A stretch of 11,574 bases of DNA from Kiritimatiellia bacterium. GTDB lineage: Bacteria > Verrucomicrobiota > Kiritimatiellia > SLAD01. This document shows, piece by piece, positions 1 through 7,075 of this stretch. The position numbers were made by a program, and so were the translations under genes. The notes under the pieces were generated by a model that worked only from the letters and a program-made list of their open reading frames with translations, was not told the DNA's origin and did not search any database. Where the stretch lies: positions 1 to 11,574 of the forward strand of contig SLAD01000098.1 of assembly GCA_007126995.1 (NCBI GenBank), given 5' to 3'. Each line of letters starts with the position of its first letter. Position 1 is the first letter of the stretch.

Positions 1-339
1 ACATACGAAGGCATGTTTATTTTTAAGGACGCGCTGAAAGACGATGAGCTGGAAGCGGCCGTCAAAGTTGTGCGCGAGGAAATTGAAAAGCTGGGCGGCT
101 CCGTTGAGAACACCGCGCGGATGGGGCGTCGTCCGTTTGCGCGCTTGCAAGGCAAGCGGCACAAGGCCGGCCACTACATCGTCATGAATTTTTCCGCCGA
201 TCCGCAATCCATTACGCCGTTACTGGCCCGTCTGAAGCTGAATGCCGACGTGTTCCGCACCCAAATTACGGCGCAGGACCCGGCCAAGGCTGCGGCGCAG
301 TCCGATGAACAGGCCGAGCCCGCCACCGTGGAAGGATAA
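1..339 (+). CDS. rpsF: 30S ribosomal protein S6, 5'-truncated by window edge
   Basis: Small-subunit ribosomal protein that binds 16S rRNA as a heterodimer with S18 in the platform of the 30S subunit. The reading frame is open from base 1 and begins T-Y-E-G-M-F-I-F. S6 proteins normally start with a basic residue or two followed by YEGMFI/YETVFI, so the true start is a few codons before the window and the ATG at 13 is an internal Met. The visible 112 codons contain the S6 fold, including GGSVENTARMGRRPFAR and the GHYIVMNFSADP strand, with LARLKLNADVFR towards the end. An Ala/Glu-rich tail follows, as is common in S6. It is the first visible gene of the S6-SSB-S18-L9-DnaB cluster. Any S6:S18 leader regulatory element would lie upstream, out of view. 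Identity is certain; only the start is missing. Confidence 0.96.
   Translation, partial: TYEGMFIFKDALKDDELEAAVKVVREEIEKLGGSVENTARMGRRPFARLQGKRHKAGHYIVMNFSADPQSITPLLARLKLNADVFRTQITAQDPAKAAAQSDEQAEPATVEG
331..336 (+). promoter_or_regulatory. Ribosome binding site of ssb
   Basis: GAAGGA lies within the last codons of rpsF, six bases before the ssb ATG at 343. Only three bases separate the rpsF stop from the ssb start, so translation of the two is probably coupled. Confidence 0.7.
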
Positions 340-342
340 GCT

Positions 343-786
343 ATGGCATCCCTGAACAAAGTATTCATTATCGGCAACCTGACGCGCGATCCCGAGGTAC
401 GCTATCTGCCTTCCGGCGCCGCCGTGGCGGATCTTCGATTGGCCTCCAATCGCCGTTTCAAAACGCAGCAGGGCGAAGACAAGGAAGAGACCTGCTACGT
501 CAATGTCTCCGCGTGGGGACGCCAGGCCGAAACGTGCGGGCAATACTTGTCCAAAGGTTCGCCCGTGCTGGTTGAGGGGCGACTGCGCTACGAGGAATGG
601 GAAAAGGACGGGCAAAAGAATAGTCGCATCTCCATCACGGCCGAACGGGTTCAGTTTATGGGCAGCCCGCGCTCCAGCAGCGAGTACGGCGATTCGCCGG
701 AAGGCGGCAGTGATCGTACGCCGCCGGCCAGCAACCCCGGCGGGCCGTCGGATGGACCGGGCGATGATGATGACCTGCCGTTTTAA
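343..786 (+). CDS. ssb: Single-stranded DNA-binding protein SSB
   Basis: Binds and protects single-stranded DNA during replication, repair and recombination, normally as a homotetramer, and recruits partner enzymes through its C-terminal tip. The 147-residue protein has an N-terminal OB fold (about 1-108), opening NKVFIIGNLTRDPEVRYLPSG and followed by the CYVNVSAWGRQAE and GSPVLVEGRLRYEEW strands that are typical of bacterial SSB. A Gly/Pro/Ser-rich disordered linker (about 109-139) leads to the acidic tip DDDDLPF, the canonical partner-docking motif. The length is somewhat short compared with E. coli SSB but normal for many phyla. It sits three bases after rpsF and 62 bases before rpsR, the standard rpsF-ssb-rpsR order. 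The start is supported by GAAGGA six bases upstream and by homology beginning at residue 4. Confidence 0.97.
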   Translation: MASLNKVFIIGNLTRDPEVRYLPSGAAVADLRLASNRRFKTQQGEDKEETCYVNVSAWGRQAETCGQYLSKGSPVLVEGRLRYEEWEKDGQKNSRISITAERVQFMGSPRSSSEYGDSPEGGSDRTPPASNPGGPSDGPGDDDDLPF

Positions 787-802
787 CGGCACGTCCCGAG
801 GA

Positions 803-818
803 TTTCGCGGAAGCGAAG
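803..818 (+). other. Small GGAA-tetraloop hairpin between ssb and rpsR
   Basis: TTCGC (804-808) and GCGAA (813-817) are perfect complements around a GGAA loop of the stable GNRA type; a T-G wobble may extend the stem by one pair. It lies in the 62-base ssb-rpsR gap and has no T-run, so it is not an intrinsic terminator. A role in RNA processing or translation control is only a guess. Confidence 0.35.
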
Positions 819-848
819 CATGCTGAATAGGTAACGAAGGATAATCGT

Positions 849-1091
849 ATGAAGAAGAAGACTAGTCCGCGGCGTAGACGTCCGCGTTATGATGATAATG
901 ATGCCGCCCGCGGTCCCAAGCGTTTGGAGGGCGTCGAGCACATTGATTACAAGGATGCCGAATTGCTGCGGCGTTTCATGACCGAGCGGGGCAAGATCAT
1001 GCCGCGTCGGACCACCTACGCATCGGCCAAGCAGCAGCGGCAGATTCGTTCGGCGATTCGCCGCGCGCGCGTGATGGGATTATTGCCGTAA
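849..1091 (+). CDS. rpsR: 30S ribosomal protein S18
   Basis: Small-subunit ribosomal protein that pairs with S6 on the 30S platform. The 80-residue product has a basic, arginine-rich N-terminus (KKKTSPRRRRPRY) and then the S18 signature from residue 32: IDYKDAELLRRFMTERGKIM, followed by PRRTTYASAKQQRQIRSAIR and the end RRARVMGLLP. Length matches the family (about 75-85). There is no zinc-binding cysteine set, so this is a C-minus form. GAAGGA at 836-841, seven bases before the ATG, decides the start. It lies between ssb and rplI in the normal order, and co-transcription with its partner S6 keeps the two in step. Confidence 0.97.
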   Translation: MKKKTSPRRRRPRYDDNDAARGPKRLEGVEHIDYKDAELLRRFMTERGKIMPRRTTYASAKQQRQIRSAIRRARVMGLLP

Positions 1092-1095
1092 GCAC

Positions 1096-1102
1096 AGAGG
1101 AG
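1096..1102 (+). promoter_or_regulatory. Ribosome binding site deciding the rplI start
   Basis: AGAGGAG is seven bases before the ATG at 1110 but only four before the in-frame GTG at 1107. The spacing favours the ATG, giving a protein that starts MAKELIL. Confidence 0.7.
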
Positions 1103-1109
1103 TAGAGTG

Positions 1110-1559
1110 ATGGCTAAAGAATTGATTTTAATGGCCGACGTGGACGGCCTCGGTGTTGAGGGCGAAATCGTTAAGGTGGCGGACGGCTATGCGCGTAACT
1201 TCTTGTTGCCGCAGAAGAAAGCCGTTGCGGTAACCGCCGGCACCAAGCGTCTGGTTGAGAAGAAGAAGGCCGAGCGTATTGCGCGTGAAGCGGCCTCCCT
1301 GAAAGAAGCGCAGGACCTCGCGGCGCAGGTTGAAAAGCTGGCCATCAGCTTGCCGGTCAAAGCAGGGGAATCCGGACAAATGTACGGATCGATTGGCGCG
1401 GCGGACATCCTGGCGGCGCTCGAGAAGGAAGGCTTCAAGTTCTCGCGCAAGCAGATCGAGCTCAGCGCCCCGATCCGATCACTGGGTACCGTTGATGTCC
1501 CCGTTAAGTTGCATGCCGAGGTTTCCGCGACTCTGAAAGTCACCGTCGTCGAGGAATAA
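1110..1559 (+). CDS. rplI: 50S ribosomal protein L9
   Basis: Large-subunit protein that binds 23S rRNA near the base of the L1 stalk and projects outward, helping to keep neighbouring ribosomes apart and to hold the reading frame. The 149-residue protein has the N-terminal RNA-binding domain with the L9 signature at about residues 13-40 (GLGVEGEIVKVADGYARNFL then P), a long charged connecting helix at about 45-78 (KRLVEKKKAERIAREAASLK) and the C-terminal domain with GQMYGSIGAADI. Length is that of a normal L9. An in-frame GTG at 1107 directly precedes the ATG; the ATG is preferred for Shine-Dalgarno spacing. It ends six bases before dnaB. Confidence 0.96.
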   Translation: MAKELILMADVDGLGVEGEIVKVADGYARNFLLPQKKAVAVTAGTKRLVEKKKAERIAREAASLKEAQDLAAQVEKLAISLPVKAGESGQMYGSIGAADILAALEKEGFKFSRKQIELSAPIRSLGTVDVPVKLHAEVSATLKVTVVEE

Positions 1560-1565
1560 GCCGGG

Positions 1566-3002
1566 ATGGTTACCAAGGTCACTCCCGCACCAAAGCCCAA
1601 GAGTGATCGCATTCCCCCGTACAGCCCGGAAGCGGAACGCGGCGTGCTCGGCTCTGCCCTGCTGGACGCGACCCGCGTGATCGACCTGTGTGTTGAGCGC
1701 CGGTTAACGCCGGAATCGTTTCATGTGCCCGCGCACCAGACGTTGTTTCAAACGTTGGTGGACATGAGCAACAGTGGGCAGGTGATTGACCTGCTGACGG
1801 TCGGCGATCGACTGGAATCGGCCAACCTCATCAAGCAGGTGGGCGGACGCGAATTCATTCTCGACTTGGTTGACGCCACGCCCACCGCCGCGCATGCCGA
1901 ACACTACATCGAAATCGTACGGCAAAAACATTTGCTGCGCATCATCATCGACCGCTCGCGCGAAGCCATCGACAAATGCTACGGCGCGGAAGAGGAGGCC
2001 GATGAAATCCTGGGACAAACCGAGCAAAGCTTCTTTGATATTGGCGAAATGACCAGCGGAGCCTTGGTGCCGTGGGAGAAATTGATCCACAGCACCATGC
2101 AGGACATCGAAAACATCTTTCAGGAAAAGAAGGGCATCACCGGGGTCCCAACCGGCTATGTCGACTTGGATCGAAAACTGATGGGACTGCAACCCAGCGA
2201 CATGATCATCATCGCTGCCCGTCCGTCGATGGGTAAAACGTCGCTAGCCATGAATATTGCCGAGAAGGTCGCGCTGGGCGAAGTATCCGATAAGCAGGCG
2301 CGGCCCGTCGCCGTCTTCAGTTTGGAAATGTCCAGCGAACAATTGGTGCGACGCATGATCTGTTGCCGTGCGCGCGTCTCAGCGCACAAGCTGGCGACAG
2401 GCTATTTGACCCAGGTGAATCACGGGCACCTCATGAACGCGGCCGATGCCTTGATGAAAGCGCCGATGTTCATCGACGATAGCGCCGGCTTAAGCGCGGT
2501 CGAGTTGCGCGCCCGGGCGCGACGCTTAAAGAAACGGTTCGGAATCGAGTTGATCGTGGTGGATTACCTGCAACTGCTGAACTATCCGCAATACGCCCGC
2601 GAAGGACGGCAACGCGAAACGCAGGCCATCTCCGGCGCCTTGAAGGCGATGGCCAAGGAATTGAAAATCCCGGTCATCGTATTGAGTCAGCTTAGTCGCG
2701 CTCCGGAAACGCGCGACACGAAATCGGCCGTGCCTAAATTATCTGACCTGCGCGACTCCGGCTCGATTGAGCAGGACGCGGATGTCGTCGCCTTGCTACG
2801 GCGACCGTGCAAATATCCGGCCGACAAGGATGCCGCTGACATTACCCTCTCGATCCTCGATATTGCCAAGCATCGCAACGGGCCGACCGGTGAAGTCCGT
2901 TTGCACTTCGAAGAGGACTACACCCGCTTCGAGGACCGTGCCGCACCCGGTGTTGATCACGAGGAAGCCTTCGCCCCGGATGAAGAGGGTATCGAAGTAT
3001 GA
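1566..3002 (+). CDS. dnaB: Replicative DNA helicase DnaB
   Basis: Hexameric ATP-driven helicase that unwinds the replication fork on the lagging-strand template and interacts with primase. The 478-residue protein has the all-helical N-terminal domain (about 17-155, beginning PPYSPEAERGVLGSALLD) and a RecA-like C-terminal domain. Visible motor motifs are Walker A ARPSMGKTS (218-226, K224), the FSLEMSSEQL motif with the likely catalytic Glu254, Walker B IELIVVDYLQLL (327-338, D333), SQLSR (374-378), DLRDSGSIEQDAD (394-406) and KHRNGPTG (435-442) with the arginine-finger position. Length is typical and no intein interrupts the P-loop, a known insertion site in this family. It starts six bases after rplI, with GAGGAA in the end of rplI as the likely ribosome binding site. 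Its TGA overlaps the ATG of bamA. Confidence 0.98.
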   Translation: MVTKVTPAPKPKSDRIPPYSPEAERGVLGSALLDATRVIDLCVERRLTPESFHVPAHQTLFQTLVDMSNSGQVIDLLTVGDRLESANLIKQVGGREFILDLVDATPTAAHAEHYIEIVRQKHLLRIIIDRSREAIDKCYGAEEEADEILGQTEQSFFDIGEMTSGALVPWEKLIHSTMQDIENIFQEKKGITGVPTGYVDLDRKLMGLQPSDMIIIAARPSMGKTSLAMNIAEKVALGEVSDKQARPVAVFSLEMSSEQLVRRMICCRARVSAHKLATGYLTQVNHGHLMNAADALMKAPMFIDDSAGLSAVELRARARRLKKRFGIELIVVDYLQLLNYPQYAREGRQRETQAISGALKAMAKELKIPVIVLSQLSRAPETRDTKSAVPKLSDLRDSGSIEQDADVVALLRRPCKYPADKDAADITLSILDIAKHRNGPTGEVRLHFEEDYTRFEDRAAPGVDHEEAFAPDEEGIEV

Positions 3003-5302
3003 TGCGGCTTGGTGTAGGCATCCTCTTGCTGGTGTGTATGGCCGCAGGCGCAACGTTTGCGAATCCGTCCGGACCGCCCATGGTCCGCGAGGTGCGTGTC
3101 GATAATCGTGGACCGGGGCCGCTTGACGAACAGTCGGTGCGCGCCTTTTTACTGACGCGAGCGGAGCAACCCTATGATCCACTGACAGCCAACCAGGATG
3201 TCCGGGCGCTGCTCGAGACCGGCCGATTCAGCGATGTCGTCGTGGCCGTAAACCCCTTGCCGGCGCGCCGGGAGGTGGACGTCATTTTTGAGGTGCGCAA
3301 CAAGCCGCGCCTGCGCAGCATTCAGGTGAGCGGGGCCGAGCACGTCAGCAACCGTCGTGTGCGCAGTTGGCTGAATCTGGATATTGGATCGCGCGTGGAC
3401 GATGTGCTGATGGCGGTACGCGCCCAGAACGTGTATGAGGAGTACCGCAAACGCTTCTTTCTGGAGCCAAGGCTTTCCTGGGAGATCGATGTCCATCCGG
3501 AAACCGGTCTGGCGGATGTGCGGGTGAACGTGAAGGAAGGGCCACGCGCCAGCATTTGGCGGATTGGTTTCGAAGGCAACGAGGCCGTGCCAGCCCGTTC
3601 GTTGCGCCGAGTGATGCAACAAAAGAACTGGCGGCCGTGGGCGCGTTTGACGAAGCGCAATCGTTTTGACCCCTACGTCTTGAATGCCGATCGCGATTCC
3701 TTGCGTCGCACGTATATGGAGCGGGGCTTTCTCGACGTGCGCATCGGGGATCCGGTGATTGAAGAAGGGCCCGGCCGGAAGGTTAGCGTTACCATCCCTG
3801 TTGAAGAGGGGCCGCTATATCATGTTGGAGAGGTGACGGTTGACGGCGTAAGTCGCTTCGAGCTGAACGAGGTTCGGTCGGCGCTGACGATTGGTCCCGG
3901 AGATGTGGCGCGCACCACAGACATCGAGCGCAGCCGCGCCGGTCTGCGTGACTTCTATGGCAGTCGCGGATACATTCGCACCCGCGTGCGGGAGCGGTTG
4001 GAGCCCGACTTCGATGCGGCGATGGTGGACGTTGAATACTCTATCTCCGAGGGCGAGTTGTCGCACATCCGCGATATTGAAATCCGCGGCAATCGGCGAA
4101 CACGTGACAAGGTGATTCGGCGTGAGTTGGCGGTTGTGCCCGGCGATATCTACGATGAGGTGCGGGTGCGGCGCAGCGAAATCCGTTTAATGAACATGGG
4201 GTACTTCGATCGCGTACGCGTCTATGATCAGCCAACGCGGGAAGCGAACCGCTATGATCTCGTGTTCGATGTGGAAGAAGGCCGCACGGGTGAGTTGTCC
4301 GCAGGGGCCGGCTTCTCCAGTATCGATCGCGTGATAGGTTTTGCCAGCATCGCGCAAAACAACTTTGATCTGTTCGGTTGGCCTCACTTCACCGGTGGCG
4401 GTCAGCGGGCTCAATTACAGACGCAATTTGGTAGCCGTCGCACCGACTTGAATTTGTTCTTCGTCGAACCGTGGTTTTTGGATCGCCAACTTGAACTCGA
4501 TGTGAATCTGTTCCGTCGCGACTTGCGTTATTTCCGGAGCGAATACGAGCAGCGCAGTATTGGTGGCGAAGTGGGATTGGCCTGGCCGGTGGGGCGGTTC
4601 AGCCGTTTGCGTGTGGCGTATGGGCTGCAGGAATACGATATCCGCAATGTCCGCGACACCGCCTCGGACATCATTAAGGCCGAGGAGGGCAAGCGAACCA
4701 AGAGCGCGGTAAGCGTGAGTTTGCGGCGCGATACGCGTGATCGTCCTTTCGTTCCCACAAGGGGAAACCGGTCCGTGCTGACAGCCGAGTTGGCCGGCGG
4801 CCCCTTGCAGGGGGATACCGACTTGTACGGCTTGTCCGCCAGAAGCTCGCAGTTCTACCCGCTTTGGTTCGATCATGTCCTGAGTTTTCGCGGTGCGGTC
4901 CAAGTCGTCGAGGAATATGGCGATTCGGAGCGCGTGCCGATTTTTGATCGTCTGTTTCTTGGCGGCATGCGGGACATTCGCGGTTTCCGTTTTCAGGACG
5001 TCGGCCCAAAGGATGAGAACGGACAGCCCATTGGCGGTCGCTCCTCCGCGTTCTTTAGTGCTGAGTATACCGTGCCGGTATTGCCGATTGTGCGGCTAGC
5101 GACGTTTTACGATATCGGCATGGTTTGGGAGGATGCGTATGAGTTCCGCTCCGATGACCTCAATTCGGCTGTCGGGGTAGGCGTGCGTTTCGATATCCAA
5201 GGGTTCCCGTTGCGCTTCGACTATGCCTGGCCGCTGGAGACGGATGAGTTCAACGACCGCAAGTCCGGCCGGTTCAGCTTCATGATCGGTCACGTTTTTT
5301 AG
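2999..5302 (+). CDS. bamA: Outer membrane protein assembly factor BamA (Omp85)
   Basis: Core of the BAM machine, which folds and inserts beta-barrel proteins into the outer membrane. The 767-residue precursor has a signal peptide (basic MMRLG, hydrophobic 6-18, likely cleavage after TFA at 21), about five POTRA repeats (roughly 29-100, 103-180, 184-270, 274-352, 356-427) and a 16-strand-type barrel from about 432. The conserved loop-6 motif appears as IRGF (660-663, inside GGMRDIRGFRF), and the chain ends FSFMIGHVF, an aromatic-terminated beta-signal. Cys13 is not in a lipobox, so it is not predicted to be a lipoprotein. Length is close to the family norm (about 750-810). The start overlaps the dnaB stop (ATGA); a second ATG at 3002 is possible, but AGAGGG at 2984-2989 is better spaced for 2999. 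skp and lpxD downstream form the usual envelope cluster. Confidence 0.97.
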   Translation: MMRLGVGILLLVCMAAGATFANPSGPPMVREVRVDNRGPGPLDEQSVRAFLLTRAEQPYDPLTANQDVRALLETGRFSDVVVAVNPLPARREVDVIFEVRNKPRLRSIQVSGAEHVSNRRVRSWLNLDIGSRVDDVLMAVRAQNVYEEYRKRFFLEPRLSWEIDVHPETGLADVRVNVKEGPRASIWRIGFEGNEAVPARSLRRVMQQKNWRPWARLTKRNRFDPYVLNADRDSLRRTYMERGFLDVRIGDPVIEEGPGRKVSVTIPVEEGPLYHVGEVTVDGVSRFELNEVRSALTIGPGDVARTTDIERSRAGLRDFYGSRGYIRTRVRERLEPDFDAAMVDVEYSISEGELSHIRDIEIRGNRRTRDKVIRRELAVVPGDIYDEVRVRRSEIRLMNMGYFDRVRVYDQPTREANRYDLVFDVEEGRTGELSAGAGFSSIDRVIGFASIAQNNFDLFGWPHFTGGGQRAQLQTQFGSRRTDLNLFFVEPWFLDRQLELDVNLFRRDLRYFRSEYEQRSIGGEVGLAWPVGRFSRLRVAYGLQEYDIRNVRDTASDIIKAEEGKRTKSAVSVSLRRDTRDRPFVPTRGNRSVLTAELAGGPLQGDTDLYGLSARSSQFYPLWFDHVLSFRGAVQVVEEYGDSERVPIFDRLFLGGMRDIRGFRFQDVGPKDENGQPIGGRSSAFFSAEYTVPVLPIVRLATFYDIGMVWEDAYEFRSDDLNSAVGVGVRFDIQGFPLRFDYAWPLETDEFNDRKSGRFSFMIGHVF

Positions 5303-5309
5303 CGCGGGA

Positions 5310-5337
5310 AACTGAACAGTTCGGACGCACAGGCGTC
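5310..5337 (+). other. Two adjacent short hairpins downstream of bamA
   Basis: AACTG (5310-5314) pairs with CAGTT (5317-5321), and GACGC (5324-5328) pairs with GCGTC (5333-5337) around ACAG. The first is nearly palindromic with almost no loop and could be a dyad in DNA rather than an RNA hairpin. Neither is followed by a T-run. They precede the terminator in the 146-base bamA-skp gap and could protect the bamA mRNA 3' end or bind a protein; both roles are inferred. Confidence 0.35.
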
Positions 5338-5369
5338 GAATAGACAGTCTTCGGGGAGCATGTTAGGTT

Positions 5370-5400
5370 ATCCCGTAACGCGCGTTCGTGCGGGATTTTT
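5370..5400 (+). terminator. Intrinsic terminator after bamA
   Basis: ATCCCGTA (5370-5377) pairs with TGCGGGAT (5389-5396), eight pairs with one G-U, around an 11-base GC-rich loop. It is followed directly by a run of five Ts (5396-5400). This is a standard rho-independent terminator shape. It would end or attenuate the rpsF-bamA transcript, implying that skp-lpxD is expressed from partial read-through or from its own promoter, for which I see no convincing -35/-10 pair. Confidence 0.65.
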
Positions 5401-5436
5401 CGCGAGCGCAGGAGTGCTGGAGCAGAATAGAGATTT

Positions 5437-5444
5437 AGGAGGAG
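5437..5444 (+). promoter_or_regulatory. Strong ribosome binding site of skp
   Basis: AGGAGGAG is an almost perfect Shine-Dalgarno sequence four bases before the ATG at 5449. It is stronger than those of the neighbouring genes, in keeping with an abundant periplasmic chaperone. Confidence 0.75.
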
Positions 5445-5448
5445 AACC

Positions 5449-6027
5449 ATGGGTAGTATTCGAAATATGCTAATCGTCGGCCTGTTGGCCTGTGTTGCAC
5501 TGGTCGCATTACCGGTTCACGCTCAGGACGGACGGGTTGTATTCGTTGATCTGGAGCGCATCTTTGACGAGTTCCACAAGACGCAGCGTGCCTTCGAGGG
5601 ACTCGAGCAGCGCGCGCAGGAAAACCGGGCCGAACGCGATCGCCGCATCGCGCGACTGCAGGAGTTGCAGGAGCAATACCAGGCCGCTCGCGAGATCTCT
5701 GCCGATACCGCGATGAGCGAAGTGGTGCGCGAAGAGAAGCGCAATGAGGCCATCGATTTGCAACTGGAAATTGAGCGCTACCGCGAGCAGAGCGAGGAAG
5801 TATTGATGGAGCTGGCGCAGGCGCAGCAGGCGGATGAGCAGCGCATTCAGCGACGGTTAGTGGACGAGATTCTGGAGCGCTTGGAGCGCTGGGGCCGCCA
5901 GCAAGGTTATTTGGCCGTACTGGACGCCTCCGGGCGGGCCGTCACCGGAGTGCCGGTGACGCTGTATGTCGATAGCCGGGCGGATGTCACTGATGCCTTC
6001 CTCGAAGTCCTAAACTCAGCGCGGTAA
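5449..6027 (+). CDS. skp: Periplasmic OmpH/Skp-family chaperone
   Basis: Holds unfolded outer-membrane proteins in the periplasm and hands them to BamA; in the known family it is a jellyfish-shaped trimer with helical tentacles. The 192-residue precursor has a signal peptide with a hydrophobic core at about 7-22 and likely cleavage after VHA at 25. The OmpH opening strand VVFVDLERIFDEFHKTQ (31-47) follows. A long, Glu/Arg/Gln-rich coiled-coil helical hairpin covers about 48-150, and the C-terminal strands YLAVLDASGRAVTGVPVTLY complete the body domain. No lipobox is present. Placement between bamA and lpxD is the classic context. The start is set by an AGGAGGAG four bases upstream and by the signal peptide. 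Skp sequences diverge quickly, so the family name is more certain than exact functional equivalence to E. coli Skp. Confidence 0.9.
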   Translation: MGSIRNMLIVGLLACVALVALPVHAQDGRVVFVDLERIFDEFHKTQRAFEGLEQRAQENRAERDRRIARLQELQEQYQAAREISADTAMSEVVREEKRNEAIDLQLEIERYREQSEEVLMELAQAQQADEQRIQRRLVDEILERLERWGRQQGYLAVLDASGRAVTGVPVTLYVDSRADVTDAFLEVLNSAR

Positions 6028-6040
6028 ACCGGCGACCGGT
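6028..6040 (+). repeat. Perfect inverted repeat filling the skp-lpxD gap
   Basis: ACCGG (6028-6032), CGA spacer, CCGGT (6036-6040): a five-pair stem that fills the whole 13-base gap between the skp stop and the lpxD ATG. It stands where a ribosome binding site is expected. A ribosome finishing skp would melt it, so it could enforce translational coupling; that is inference. Confidence 0.45.
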
Positions 6041-7075
6041 ATGAAGGGATTGACGGTAGGGGAGATTGCGGAGCGGATCGGCGGTGACGTGCAGGGCGCG
6101 GCCGATGCGATCGTGCAAAGCGTGGCGGGGTTGCGTGAGGCGCGACCGACGGATGTATCGTTTCTGGCGAATCCAAAGTATACCGCCTACGTGAAGTCGA
6201 CCCAAGCCGCCGCTGTGCTGGTGCGGAAAGAGTTTGATGACGATGTCGCAACCACCTTAATCCGCGTCGACAATCCCGATGCCGCTTTTGCCCAAGTGGC
6301 GTCCTGGTTCACCGTGCCTCCGCCGGAATTCGAACCCGGCATTCATCCGTCCGCTGTGGTCAGCGATCAGGCGCAGATCGGCGAACAGGTGTACATCGGA
6401 CCGCACTGCGTGATCGAGGCGGGCGCCGTAATCGGTGATCACTGTGTCTTGGTCGCTCAAGTTTATGTTGGTCACGACGTTCACCTTGGCGCCGAAAGTC
6501 GCATCTACCCCAATGTCACCATTCGCGAAGGCTGTCGCATCGGGCAACGGGCGATCGTCCATAGCAGCAGCGTGATCGGCGGGGACGGCTTCGGATACAG
6601 TGTCGATGAAAAAGGGGTGCGCACGAAGATTCCGCAGGTGGGCATTGTAGAGATCGGTGATGATGTGGAAATCGGTTCCGCCGTGACAATTGATCGCGCC
6701 CGCTTCGGTCGCACGGTGATTGGTAACGGTGTCAAGATCGACAATCTTTGCATGATTGCGCACAACTGTGTGATTGGCGATCATGCCGTGATCGTCTCCC
6801 AAGTGGGCATTTCTGGCAGCACGGTCGTGGGCAAGCACTCGATTCTGGCGGGCCAGGTCGGTGTAGCCGGTCACCTGGTGATTGGTGACAAAGTGGTCGC
6901 GGAAGGCCGTGCCGGCATCACCAAAGACATTCCTGCGGGCGAGATTGTGTATGGTTTTCCGGCCGCGCCGCGCGCGGCGGCCGCCCGTACCCATGCACAT
7001 GTGCAGCGCTTACCCAAGCTGAAAGAGAAGGTGGCCGAGTTGGCGGCGCGCGTGAAAGAGCTGGAAGGGCGTTAG
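6041..7075 (+). CDS. lpxD: UDP-3-O-(3-hydroxyacyl)glucosamine N-acyltransferase LpxD
   Basis: Third step of lipid A synthesis: transfers a 3-hydroxyacyl chain from acyl carrier protein to the 2-amino group of UDP-3-O-acylglucosamine, in the cytoplasm, as a homotrimer. The 344-residue protein has the N-terminal uridine-binding domain (LTVGEIAERIGG, then DVSFLANPKYTAYV at 38-51), a left-handed parallel beta-helix of hexapeptide repeats (about 100-300, e.g. IGEQVYIGPHCVIEAGAVIG), the GGDGFGY motif (180-186) and the catalytic-histidine segment NLCMIAHNCVIGD with His241, matching the catalytic His239 of the E. coli enzyme. The C-terminal helix (about 320-344) closes the trimer. Length matches the family. 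It starts 13 bases after skp with no clear Shine-Dalgarno sequence, so coupling to skp is likely. Its stop overlaps the convergent sulfurtransferase stop. fabZ and lpxA, often next in line, are absent here. Confidence 0.97.
   Translation: MKGLTVGEIAERIGGDVQGAADAIVQSVAGLREARPTDVSFLANPKYTAYVKSTQAAAVLVRKEFDDDVATTLIRVDNPDAAFAQVASWFTVPPPEFEPGIHPSAVVSDQAQIGEQVYIGPHCVIEAGAVIGDHCVLVAQVYVGHDVHLGAESRIYPNVTIREGCRIGQRAIVHSSSVIGGDGFGYSVDEKGVRTKIPQVGIVEIGDDVEIGSAVTIDRARFGRTVIGNGVKIDNLCMIAHNCVIGDHAVIVSQVGISGSTVVGKHSILAGQVGVAGHLVIGDKVVAEGRAGITKDIPAGEIVYGFPAAPRAAAARTHAHVQRLPKLKEKVAELAARVKELEGR

Noticed and set aside
13..339. rpsF starting at the ATG at position 13
   Set aside because: The frame is open to base 1 and TYEG before this Met matches the conserved S6 N-terminus, so the Met is internal and the gene begins before the window.
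1107..1109. GTG as the rplI start
   Set aside because: It is only four bases from the Shine-Dalgarno core, while the adjacent ATG at 1110 has normal spacing and matches the family N-terminus better.
3035..3037. BamA as a lipoprotein through Cys13
   Set aside because: The residues before the cysteine (LLV) do not form a lipobox, which needs Gly, Ala or Ser just before it; BamA proteins are ordinary signal-peptidase I substrates.
6257..7000. A 247-codon antisense frame inside lpxD (also those in ssb and bamA)
   Set aside because: These long antisense frames are byproducts of GC-rich coding sequence. Their translations show no domain pattern, while the plus-strand frames are clear known proteins.
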